Shown piece after piece: positions 1 through 5,876 of a stretch of 13,764 nucleotides of DNA. The position numbers were made by a program, and so were the translations under genes. Each line of letters begins with the position of its first letter. Position 1 is the first letter of the stretch. Source of the stretch: Eubacteriales bacterium (lineage in GTDB: Bacteria > Bacillota_A > Clostridia > Lachnospirales > Lachnospiraceae); contig JAUNAE010000058.1 of the NCBI GenBank assembly GCA_030527765.1, forward strand, positions 1-13,764, in the 5' to 3' direction. A model generated the notes under the pieces. The model searched no databases. It was not told where the DNA came from and saw only the letters and a list, made by a program, of their open reading frames with translations.

Positions 1-31
1 AATCCAACTTAGAAACAACGATTTTTTTGTC
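1..31 (-). other. In-frame open codons downstream of the GH106-like stop
   Basis: Reading the same frame past the TAA at 32-34 gives DKKIVVSKLD up to the window edge with no further stop. This would continue a beta-sandwich strand, so the TAA may be a nonsense mutation in a longer gene. Only ten codons are visible, so this is suggestive rather than proven. Confidence 0.4.
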
Positions 32-2791
32 TTAATTTATGGGTTCATTATAGTAAGTACCTGCTCCGGAAACTTCCTCCCCGACAGCTTCCAGATCTTT
101 CCAGGAAACAAGTTCCTCCAACTCACCGACTTCAATCATTCGATGAGTCGTATTATAAGTCACTTCTGTGGTTTCAATTCCGGTCTCTTCATTCAGTTCT
201 GTTCGAGTCAGTTTCTCTCCCGGTTCATAAGAATCCACTACAAGACTCCACTTGCTGAGCGCAAGTTCAGCCACATCACTTTCCTCTGCAGCGATCTCTC
301 CATCTGTTCCCTCCGGATCCATCAGGAAAATCATCACTTCTCCCGGAGCAATGTCTACGTTCAAAACAGTTCTTCCATTGTCCGTTTCATACTGCTCACA
401 CTTCTTTACATCCCCATTCCAGGTATTGAGAACATATGGCACGTATGCTCCGTCTACAGAGATCTTTCCTTCATAATGTTCCTCATCCTCATACATATAA
501 TTGTACACGTACAGATACGTTGCTTCCTCGGATTTTCTCATAACTGTGAGAAGATTTTGATTCTCTTCTACGTACTGTGCTCTTGGATAAACTCCAAGTT
601 CCTGAAGTGCCTCCATTGCGTCTTCGGTGGAATCTACTGTACGGACGCAATCCTGCTCTTTGATTTCAGCAACAACCTTCGCCAGTTCCTCGTCTTTGCC
701 GTCATTGCTTCCGGTTGTGCCTGCCGCAATCGTATTCACTTTCAAGACTTCCGGATTCGCTACCATAGAAGATACGTTATTTACGAACACAATCGGCTGT
801 CCGTTCTTTGCATACTCCAACAATTCCACCGCAGAATCATAAGGCATCTCATCTTCCATCACGATCAGTGCCTGGTACGCAACGCCATCCGCATTCACAA
901 GCCCGTTCTCACTTGTCACAGACTCTTCTGTCAGTAAATACGGAGAAAAATAATCATAGGTATATCCATTGTTCTGTAATTCCAGATCTCTCCAGTAATA
1001 TGCATCCTGATTGTGGGATTTATTCGTATAAACACCCTGTTTCACAAAAGACATCAGATTTCCCGGAACGACGGAATTGTTATATCCATAGTCCGATCTC
1101 AGAATTGCCACATCCATCTGCGGAACTCCGGCCTCCAGAACTTTCTGGATTCGGCTGAAATGAACGTTTTCCTCCGGATAATCCAATGCTGCCGGCTGAC
1201 GTTTGTTGAAACGGTCAGACCATACATTGCTCATACCTTCATAACCCGGCCAGGAAACTCTGCCCTCGGGACCGTATTCGGAAGAATATCCATGAGTTAC
1301 GGTCTTCTGGATACCGGAAGCATACTGCATATAAAACATCTGACGATAGTAGTTGTTATTGTATACATAGTTGCTCATAACCCAGGCACCCGACTCACTG
1401 GAATATCTTTTGTTAAACAAATGTGCCGCTCCTGCCTGACCGCGGTACATATCGCTCTCGTTTGCAAACTCCATGGATTCTGTCTCCACATAATCCAGTG
1501 CCGTGATCGGCTCAGAGATTTCAAAGTTTCTTCCATAAGAATTCTCTGCACGGAGTTTCATATTCTTGCTGTGAAGCCAGTCCGCCAGAACTTCCAGGCT
1601 GTTTTCTGTGTACAGTTCTGTCTGTGTCTGATAAATATCTCTGCGCAGATTATCTGCTTCTGCCTGATCTTCTTCCTCAGCCGGTTCATACATATATACG
1701 AATGGAGAACCAAAGGCTCCTGCTCTCGTACTGGTCGCAATGGCAAATGGAAGAAGCTCGTCTGCATCATACTGTCTTCGGTTTTTGAACTGCTCCAGCA
1801 TATCTTTGCACCACAGCATACCTGTAGAATTTTTCCCCCGTGGTTCCAGTTCCAGGGAGTCCATATAGAGGTCACACTCATCAATCTGATCGATCAGCCC
1901 CTGCACTTCTTCTGTCAACACATTGGAATCCCAATAGTCGATGACTGCCTCTGCTCCCTCGGTAGAAAGATAATTGATTGTATAACTCGGTGATACTGCC
2001 GGGCTCTGTGTCTCACCGGTTCCATACTGATAAAAGGCAATCAGGTCATACTCTCCATTGTCCTCTGCTGCAAAATCAATGGAATAAACACCGTCTCCAT
2101 CCTCATCTTTGGCAAGTTCTGTCACATCTTTCATAGAACTCATATCCAACTTTGTAGGTGTGAAGTTCTCATCATCTTTTTCGGTTCCCCTCTCGGTTAC
2201 CTTTGCAGAAATGACTTTTACAAGCGTCTGCTTCGTTGCCCCATTTGGAAGAGCGCACTTGGGAAGTTCTCCGGAATAACTGGTCACTTCCGTTTCATCC
2301 TCACTGCCTTCTACACTGACGCTCATGTATCCCAGTTCCTGTGCTGCAGCTTCCTGATCCGGCTCAATGGTCATAAGATTGGCCGTTGCCCAGTTCGTAC
2401 CGCTGGTCATGCTGACACTCATCCCAAGTTTTGCACATTCCTCAATAATAACCTTTGTGTCGTGAATCCACTCATCAGAACCCCAGGCATAGGTCTCATT
2501 GTCCAGAAACTGTGACTCATCCAGAGTAACAAATTCCACTCCGCCATATCCTGCATCATACAATTCCTGAATAGACTCTCGGAGAGTTGTATCCGTATGG
2601 GAACCCTCTGCCAGCCACCATCTTGCATAAGGTTTGTACTGCATTTCCGGGTTTTCATACATTGCTTTCATTGTTTCCTGAAAAGCACTTTCTGTTTCTT
2701 CCCCATAGACTAAAGTCTGGGCTCCGGTGTTCACTGCGATGACACCGGCCATAAGAACTGCCATTTTCATTGCAAGGTTTTTCTTTTTCAT
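32..2791 (-). CDS. Secreted GH106-like glycoside hydrolase (alpha-L-rhamnosidase-type), possibly truncated
   Basis: The 919-aa product starts with a Sec signal peptide (MKKKNLAMKM, a hydrophobic core, then a likely cleavage after about residue 30) with no lipobox, so it should act outside the cell. The mature N-terminus carries the GH106-like signature: PYARWWLAEG, followed by an AGYGGVEF segment opening a (beta/alpha)8-type domain. A later LRAENSYG/ISEPITALD region parallels the RAQxHG/DLLDL block of that family. Known GH106 enzymes release L-rhamnose from plant or microbial glycans; the substrate here is unknown. ATG at 2791 is chosen because AGAGG lies 7 bases upstream and the signal peptide begins there; in-frame codons reaching back to 3013 run through a terminator. 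The C-terminus enters a beta-sandwich (SWKDLEAVGEEVSGAGTYY) but stops in its first strand, which is abnormally short for the family. A monocistronic unit is likely. The family call is by motif memory, not a search. Confidence 0.85.
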   Translation of the reverse strand: MKKKNLAMKMAVLMAGVIAVNTGAQTLVYGEETESAFQETMKAMYENPEMQYKPYARWWLAEGSHTDTTLRESIQELYDAGYGGVEFVTLDESQFLDNETYAWGSDEWIHDTKVIIEECAKLGMSVSMTSGTNWATANLMTIEPDQEAAAQELGYMSVSVEGSEDETEVTSYSGELPKCALPNGATKQTLVKVISAKVTERGTEKDDENFTPTKLDMSSMKDVTELAKDEDGDGVYSIDFAAEDNGEYDLIAFYQYGTGETQSPAVSPSYTINYLSTEGAEAVIDYWDSNVLTEEVQGLIDQIDECDLYMDSLELEPRGKNSTGMLWCKDMLEQFKNRRQYDADELLPFAIATSTRAGAFGSPFVYMYEPAEEEDQAEADNLRRDIYQTQTELYTENSLEVLADWLHSKNMKLRAENSYGRNFEISEPITALDYVETESMEFANESDMYRGQAGAAHLFNKRYSSESGAWVMSNYVYNNNYYRQMFYMQYASGIQKTVTHGYSSEYGPEGRVSWPGYEGMSNVWSDRFNKRQPAALDYPEENVHFSRIQKVLEAGVPQMDVAILRSDYGYNNSVVPGNLMSFVKQGVYTNKSHNQDAYYWRDLELQNNGYTYDYFSPYLLTEESVTSENGLVNADGVAYQALIVMEDEMPYDSAVELLEYAKNGQPIVFVNNVSSMVANPEVLKVNTIAAGTTGSNDGKDEELAKVVAEIKEQDCVRTVDSTEDAMEALQELGVYPRAQYVEENQNLLTVMRKSEEATYLYVYNYMYEDEEHYEGKISVDGAYVPYVLNTWNGDVKKCEQYETDNGRTVLNVDIAPGEVMIFLMDPEGTDGEIAAEESDVAELALSKWSLVVDSYEPGEKLTRTELNEETGIETTEVTYNTTHRMIEVGELEELVSWKDLEAVGEEVSGAGTYYNEPIN

Positions 2792-2861
2792 AGGATTTCC
2801 TCTCATATGTTCTGTTTGACAAAACGGATATTCATAATCCTGTTTCCATCTGTTACTTTTA

Positions 2862-2870
2862 ATTATAGCA
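2862..2870 (-). promoter_or_regulatory. Extended -10 promoter of the GH106-like gene
   Basis: On the minus strand this reads TGCTATAAT, a perfect extended -10 element. Transcription would start near 2855 and leave a leader of about 64 bases before the ATG at 2791. No good -35 is seen 16-18 bases upstream, as often tolerated with a TGn extension. A short inverted repeat (CAATT, 6 bases, AATTG; 2882-2897) sits where the -35 would be and could be an operator half-site pair. Confidence 0.55.
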
Positions 2871-2944
2871 ACGAAAATTCTCAATTGGCGTGAATTGTCG
2901 TAAATACAACCTAATCTGTAGCTCATACGGAACATTTTTTCCAA

Positions 2945-2977
2945 ATTAAAAACGCGCCTGCCAAAAGGCAAAGCGCG
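2945..2977 (-). terminator. Intrinsic terminator downstream of the 121-aa gene
   Basis: The arms CGCGC (2953-2957) and GCGCG (2973-2977) pair outside TGCC (2959-2962) and GGCA (2967-2970), with a four-base loop. On the minus strand the hairpin is followed by TTTTTAATTT. It lies about 200 bases after the stop of the 3174-3539 gene and upstream of the GH106-like promoter, so it separates the two units. Confidence 0.8.
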
Positions 2978-2996
2978 GAATTGTTTGGGAAGGAGT

Positions 2997-3022
2997 CCTC
3001 TCTCAGCCTTCACTGAGAGAGG
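2997..3022. repeat. 10-bp perfect inverted repeat (hairpin)
   Basis: CCTCTCTCAG (2997-3006) pairs perfectly with CTGAGAGAGG (3013-3022) across a six-base loop. There is no adjacent U-tract on the minus strand, so it is not a complete terminator in that direction. It sits 20 bases before the terminator at 2945-2977 in transcription order and may protect the 3' end of the upstream mRNA. Confidence 0.6.
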
Positions 3023-3025
3023 TGT

Positions 3026-3124
3026 ATGAAAAAGAAAAAGTTTTTTTATAAGAAATTTGTTGTTGCATCTCTTATGGTTAGTACTATACCGTATGTTTGT
3101 GTCCAGTTTGGGTACAATCTGTGA
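3026..3124 (+). other. Doubtful plus-strand micro-ORF, signal-peptide-like (32 aa)
   Basis: ATG at 3026 opens a frame reading MKKKKFFYKKFVVASLMV, then a polar tail ending FGYNL at a TGA. A lysine-rich start followed by a hydrophobic stretch resembles a short membrane peptide or the start of a lost secreted protein. The only purine-rich element upstream (GAGAGG, 3 bases away) is part of a stable hairpin and too close for good initiation, no promoter is evident, and the strand is opposite to every other gene. It is listed so it can be checked, not as a confident gene. Confidence 0.15.
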
Positions 3125-3173
3125 CAGGTTTGTGAACTCTGTAGAAATCGGATGTTGTAACTCTTTGACATGT

Positions 3174-3539
3174 TCATGGTCTCTCCGATTTCTTCTTTTT
3201 CTGAAGTCCCGGCAGTTCCTTCAGAATATACACCTGCCGGATTTTGACTCCGGTCGTATCGATGATGCCGCCAAGTCTCACCCATTCCCCCGGAAGATCC
3301 ATGAGAGCAGCCGGAATCAGATAGCAGAATTTTTTTGCACGGCTCTTGCCTTTTCCCAGACGAAGCTGCCAGCTCTCATAGGTACTGTCCTCCCGGAAAC
3401 GGGAACTATTGGCAAAAAAGCGTTCCACTGCATAGGCAATGGTGCTTCTTCCATAAGGATAACTTCCCTCTGAACGAATCACGCAGTTTTCTGTTACAAC
3501 AACTTCACATGCCAGAGTACCGAATTTGATTTTTCTCAT
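3174..3539 (-). CDS. Hypothetical basic protein, 121 aa
   Basis: I do not recognise this family. The ATG at 3539 has AAAGGAG 8 bases upstream, a strong ribosome binding site, which supports a real gene. The product starts MRKIKFGTLACEVVVTENC, with alternating residues suggesting beta strands. A middle part rich in aromatic and charged residues follows (YGRSTIAYAVERFF, then YESWQLRLGKGKSRAKKF), and the C-terminus is basic (LQKKKKSERP). It has no signal peptide or membrane helix, so it is probably cytoplasmic, and the basic tail would suit nucleic-acid contact, although that is only inference. Its leader contains a 12-bp perfect palindrome that belongs to a repeat family also found before the Fic gene. 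A hairpin and an intrinsic terminator follow it. Confidence 0.65.
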   Translation of the reverse strand: MRKIKFGTLACEVVVTENCVIRSEGSYPYGRSTIAYAVERFFANSSRFREDSTYESWQLRLGKGKSRAKKFCYLIPAALMDLPGEWVRLGGIIDTTGVKIRQVYILKELPGLQKKKKSERP

Positions 3540-3556
3540 AGATATTCTCCTTTGCT

Positions 3557-3602
3557 GTTACGGTTCACAGAGAACAGTAGGATACTTCCAGTGAACCGTA
3601 AC
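3557..3602. repeat. Palindromic repeat GTTACGGTTCAC, copy 1 (leader of the 121-aa gene)
   Basis: GTTACGGTTCAC (3557-3568) and GTGAACCGTAAC (3591-3602) form a perfect 12-bp inverted repeat with a 22-base loop. The minus-strand transcript would fold here just upstream of the AAAGGAG binding site of the 3174-3539 gene. Related arms are found at 3620-3645 and 13586-13610. Confidence 0.8.
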
Positions 3603-3619
3603 TCTTTGATCACTATTTC

Positions 3620-3645
3620 GTTGCAGTTCACGAGTGAACTGTAAC
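3620..3645. repeat. Palindromic repeat GTTRCAGTTCAC, copy 2
   Basis: GTTGCAGTTCAC (3620-3631) and GTGAACTGTAAC (3634-3645) form a 26-base near-perfect palindrome with a 2-base centre and one mismatched pair. It belongs to the same family as copy 1 and lies 17 bases from it. Confidence 0.75.
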
Positions 3646-3768
3646 CTATTTTCACTACAGCGATCGGCCGCAACCCCCTGCTGTTCTCAGAAGCAACAGG
3701 TCTCTGTCGGAGAACTCTACGCAGCTCCAACCCCGCATCAGGATCCGAAATTCAGGCGGTCATCACAG

Positions 3769-3802
3769 AAAAAAACACTGAGCCTGTAGTCAGACTCAGT
3801 GT
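3769..3802 (-). terminator. Intrinsic terminator of the 70-aa membrane protein gene
   Basis: ACACTGAG (3775-3782) and CTCAGTGT (3795-3802) form an 8-bp stem with a 12-base loop. On the minus strand the stem is followed by a run of T (3769-3775). It is placed 80 bases after the stop codon of the 3883-4095 gene. Confidence 0.85.
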
Positions 3803-3882
3803 AAATTTCTCTCATGATGACGCACTAAGCCCCTGAACTTCAGATATCTCCTAATGCGTATTTGTTATTTTTTAACAAAACC

Positions 3883-4095
3883 TTAAGCCTTTTTCAGCAA
3901 GGCAAAAACTCCCACGATCAACAAAATCGGAATCAAATAGTTCATATAACCGCACAGTGCCAGGACTGTCAGGATACATGGAACCACAACCAGCGTGATA
4001 ATAATTTTGGAAATCTGCCAGGACAGTTTAATTGCGAAAACCAGAAGCTTTCCAAAAACACCTAACATCAATATGACAAATAAGAGCAACAACAT
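3883..4095 (-). CDS. Small membrane protein, 70 aa
   Basis: The product is almost wholly hydrophobic: a first helix at about residues 1-25, a second at about 29-47 (KIIITLVVVPCILTVLALC), and a third short hydrophobic stretch (YLIPILLIVGVFALL) ending in KKA. It therefore spans the cytoplasmic membrane two or three times. The ATG at 4095 has a purine-rich GGGGGAGA site about 4-9 bases upstream. A weak promoter precedes it and a good terminator follows, so it can be an independent transcript, though read-through from the hydrolase gene 95 bases upstream is possible. No family is recognised. Small proteins of this form are often envelope-stress or channel-like proteins, but nothing here fixes a role. 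Confidence 0.7.
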   Translation of the reverse strand: MLLLLFVILMLGVFGKLLVFAIKLSWQISKIIITLVVVPCILTVLALCGYMNYLIPILLIVGVFALLKKA

Positions 4096-4136
4096 ATTGT
4101 CTCCCCCTTTTTGCGTGCCTCATCTTTGTTTCTTAT

Positions 4137-4167
4137 AGAATAACAAGGATTCTGCCGTCTCTGTAAA
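4137..4167 (-). promoter_or_regulatory. Candidate promoter of the 70-aa membrane protein gene
   Basis: The minus strand reads TGTTATTCT (extended -10, 4137-4145) with TTTACA (4162-4167) 19 bases upstream. The spacing is long, so strength is uncertain. It would start transcription near 4130, leaving a leader of about 35 bases. Confidence 0.35.
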
Positions 4168-4190
4168 AAGGGTTTTTTCTCACTTGCTTC

Positions 4191-4961
4191 CTACATAAGA
4201 TAACTCTCCAGTGTATGCATCACATTTCTCAGCGTGTTCAGATCATACTCGATCTCGCCTGTTTCCAGGGAATGATTTCCCCCTTCTGTGAGGTAGAGTG
4301 GAATTTCTTTTTCTTTAGACATGCGGCGAATCTTCTCTGTATCTGCCCATGGATCCTGAGATCCATGAAAGGCAATTGCCGGAAGATCTGCGTATTGATA
4401 TGTTTCGGTTAAGGGTGTCATAAGAACACTCTTCACCGAAAGTTTGTGTTCCTTTGCATACCAGGAAGCTGCCACCGTGCCGATACTCTTTGAGATAAAT
4501 ACAATCTCATCATATTCATCCCATTTCTGTTGTTTCAGAATTTCCACCGTCTGCTCTTTTGCAATTCGGAGTGACTCTTCCATCTTTTGAGTATCTCCTT
4601 TGACCTTTGGCGGAAATCCTTTGTAATCTACCGTGACAACCTCATATCCCTTTCCTTTTGCCAGACGAATGCCGTAGTACAGAAGTGGTTTGTCGCAGGT
4701 GTATCCAATTCCCGGGAAAATTACCGCAAGCTTTTTTTGTGCTGTATTCGGTTTCTGCTCAAGATCTTTCGTCATAGACAGTACCGATAATTTTTCCTGT
4801 AAATCTTTCAGAGTGATGGCTTCTTCATAATCTTCTGCGGGGAAATAATCGTAATCTACGATAACACCTTCTGTTTTCTTCAGATAGACGATCCGCCGAT
4901 CACCCATCAGTTCTATATCATCTTCGACACAGATCTGCAGTTCACTTAACGACTTAGACAT
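4191..4961 (-). CDS. Alpha/beta-hydrolase family protein
   Basis: The 256-aa product has a 70-residue N-terminal segment of unknown fold, then an alpha/beta-hydrolase core. The core opens with the strand KKLAVIFPGIGY (about 77-87), an oxyanion-loop-like PGIGYTCDKP. The nucleophile motif is SKSIG with Ser159, the acid is probably Asp203 in GSQDPWAD, and the base is His230 in GGNHSLE. The nucleophile elbow is SxSxG rather than the usual GxSxG. No signal peptide is seen, so it should be cytoplasmic; the substrate (ester, thioester or lipid) cannot be told. ATG at 4961 is preferred because GAGG lies 8 bases upstream; an upstream in-frame TTG at 4997 has no proper site. It follows the 5006-5464 gene by 44 bases and is probably cotranscribed with it. 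Confidence 0.8.
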   Translation of the reverse strand: MSKSLSELQICVEDDIELMGDRRIVYLKKTEGVIVDYDYFPAEDYEEAITLKDLQEKLSVLSMTKDLEQKPNTAQKKLAVIFPGIGYTCDKPLLYYGIRLAKGKGYEVVTVDYKGFPPKVKGDTQKMEESLRIAKEQTVEILKQQKWDEYDEIVFISKSIGTVAASWYAKEHKLSVKSVLMTPLTETYQYADLPAIAFHGSQDPWADTEKIRRMSKEKEIPLYLTEGGNHSLETGEIEYDLNTLRNVMHTLESYLM

Positions 4962-5005
4962 TTTTGTTACCTCGCATCTTCCTTCACACACCTCCAACGA
5001 TTCCG

Positions 5006-5464
5006 TTAGATTTTTCCTGACAGTGCAATTCTTAATTTCTGAATCAGTTTTTCCGACATAACAGCGTTGCTGTCGATATGAACTTTTTCCTGTCCAAGCA
5101 TCACATCCACAGAATCTCTGTGTTCTTTCAGTCCGGTAATGTCAGCAAAGCGATACATCTTCGTTTTTCCAAAAAGGTTAGTATACTCAAAAGTTTCTTC
5201 TGATAAAATCTTAATTGTCTCATTTTTCCAGGATACAATTGCCCATATCCCCAAAAACAGGCATACTATTGCGATCACAACCATTTTTACTTTTTGACCA
5301 AGTACTCCGTAGATTGTGAATCCAGCTCCGCCTAATGTTAGGATCAGTCCAAGTGAAAGAACTTTCATCGTTTGATACATATCCCATGTATTCGCCCTTT
5401 TTTCATCCGAATACACATCTCCAAGCAGCATTTCCACAGCCTTAACAAGCAACTTGAATTTCAT
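5006..5464 (-). CDS. Two-helix membrane protein with cytoplasmic PH-like tail, 152 aa
   Basis: Residues 1-33 are polar and charged. Two membrane helices follow (about 34-55, VLSLGLILTLGGAGFTIYGV, and about 60-78, MVVIAIVCLFLGIWAIV). A soluble C-terminal part of about 75 residues with alternating strands comes next (IKILSEETFEYTNLFGKTKMYRFADITGL), the pattern of PH-like domains in small bacterial membrane proteins. The ATG at 5464 has AGGAG 7 bases upstream. It is the first gene of a likely two-gene unit with the alpha/beta hydrolase, fed by the promoter at 5655-5683 through a leader of about 180 bases. The exact family is not recognised with confidence and no enzymatic residues are evident. 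Confidence 0.75.
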   Translation of the reverse strand: MKFKLLVKAVEMLLGDVYSDEKRANTWDMYQTMKVLSLGLILTLGGAGFTIYGVLGQKVKMVVIAIVCLFLGIWAIVSWKNETIKILSEETFEYTNLFGKTKMYRFADITGLKEHRDSVDVMLGQEKVHIDSNAVMSEKLIQKLRIALSGKI

Positions 5465-5533
5465 ACACTTTCTCCTCGTATTTTTGCAGGTTTTTTTCTG
5501 TATTTGCCATCCAATCGTAATCCTTCATCGCAG

Positions 5534-5571
5534 AGTTCGGCAGAAGAAAGTTGCTTCGCAACTGCCGAACT
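5534..5571. repeat. Inverted repeat AGTTCGGCAG in the leader
   Basis: AGTTCGGCAG (5534-5543) pairs perfectly with CTGCCGAACT (5562-5571). Inside the loop GTTGC/GCAAC can pair in competition with the outer stem. No U-tract follows on either strand. Confidence 0.75.
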
Positions 5572-5575
5572 TGCA

Positions 5576-5600
5576 CGCGAATCTTCTTACGAGATTCGCG
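5576..5600. repeat. Inverted repeat CGCGAATCT in the leader
   Basis: CGCGAATCT (5576-5584) pairs perfectly with AGATTCGCG (5592-5600) across a 7-base loop. It lies 4 bases from the 5534-5571 hairpin, and the pair looks like one two-hairpin repeat element. Confidence 0.75.
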
Positions 5601-5654
5601 ATTTAACGCAGCCTTTTTGCTATATTTAAGATTACGAATACGCACCTGTCATTT

Positions 5655-5683
5655 ATTCTATAACAAGAGCTTTCCCTCGTAAA
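5655..5683 (-). promoter_or_regulatory. Promoter of the 5006-5464 / 4191-4961 unit
   Basis: The minus strand has TTTACG (5678-5683) and TAGAAT (5655-5660) with a 17-base spacer, matching the -35 consensus at 4 of 6 and the -10 at 5 of 6 positions. An overlapping TGTTATAGA offers an alternative extended -10. Transcription would begin near 5648. Confidence 0.5.
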
Positions 5684-5771
5684 GAAGTTATCGAAGCAAT
5701 CAACTGTTATCCAAGCTGATATCTGTCTCAGAAGATATGTCCGTTTCACAGGAAAGTTTCATCCGAAAACG

Positions 5772-5804
5772 AAAAAATCCCCGACTCACTTTGGAGCCGG
5801 GAAT
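5772..5804 (-). terminator. Terminator of the ABC importer operon
   Basis: ATCCCCGACTC (5777-5787) and GAGCCGGGAAT (5794-5804) form an 11-bp stem with two G-U or mismatched positions and a 6-base loop. The minus strand continues with a T-run. The plus strand is also T-rich after the stem, so it might work in both directions. Confidence 0.8.
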
Positions 5805-5876
5805 CTATTTTTCTATCTTTCTATGGATTCCAAATCAATTTGAATCTTATATTTCCCCTTATGAAATGCACATTCC

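Larger units (their letters stand above)
2792..3173. other. 382-base interval between the GH106-like and 121-aa genes
   Basis: It holds the GH106-like leader and promoter, the terminator at 2945-2977, the hairpin at 2997-3022, a 32-codon plus-strand micro-ORF at 3026-3124 of doubtful reality, and a partial copy of a repeat (GTAACTCTTTGA at 3157-3168) that recurs at 3598-3609. Nothing else is recognised. Confidence 0.6.
3540..3770. repeat. Compound palindromic repeat region without a gene
   Basis: Besides the two GTTAC-type palindromes, GAGAACAG (3569-3576) is complemented by CTGTTCTC about 105 bases further on (near 3681-3688), and GTTCTC/GAGAAC form a further small inverted repeat there. 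The nesting suggests one degenerate mobile or REP-like element. A 64-codon open frame across it has no ribosome binding site and reads only repeat sequence. Confidence 0.5.
5442..5645 (-). pseudogene. Possible coding remnant in the leader of the 5006-5464 gene
   Basis: An open frame from a GTG at 5645 overlaps the next gene by 23 bases. Its first two thirds are repeat hairpins read as codons, but its last part (DYDWMANTEKNLQKYEEKV) looks like protein and recalls the WLxENxxxLxKYEGKW pattern of DUF5678-type small proteins. There is no ribosome binding site at the GTG. The likeliest readings are a decayed small gene invaded by a repeat, or chance. Confidence 0.2.
5465..5876. other. 412-base interval after the ABC operon
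   Basis: It holds, in transcription order, the terminator of the ABC operon (5772-5804), about 90 bases without recognised content, a promoter (5655-5683), and a roughly 180-base leader with two strong hairpins (5534-5600) and a doubtful coding remnant. No confident gene or known riboswitch is recognised. Confidence 0.6.

Noticed and set aside
143..1993. Long plus-strand frames opposite the GH106-like gene
   Set aside because: They are antisense shadows: low-complexity Cys/His/Ile-rich translations without initiation signals.
2792..3013. N-terminal extension of the GH106-like reading frame (74 extra codons)
   Set aside because: It runs through an intrinsic terminator and the promoter, has no protein character, and the internal ATG at 2791 has a good ribosome binding site followed by a signal peptide.
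2997..3022. TPP-riboswitch-like CTGAGA motif
   Set aside because: The CTGAGA lies in a simple perfect hairpin; no second conserved helix or thi gene is nearby.
3536..3730. 64-codon minus-strand frame
   Set aside because: It is palindromic repeat sequence read as codons, overlaps the 121-aa gene start, and lacks a ribosome binding site.
3803..3882. Imperfect stem-loops between the 70-aa gene and its terminator
   Set aside because: Pairing is short or mismatched (for example TTTGTTA/TAACAAA and CTGAA/TTCAG) and no known RNA family is recognised.
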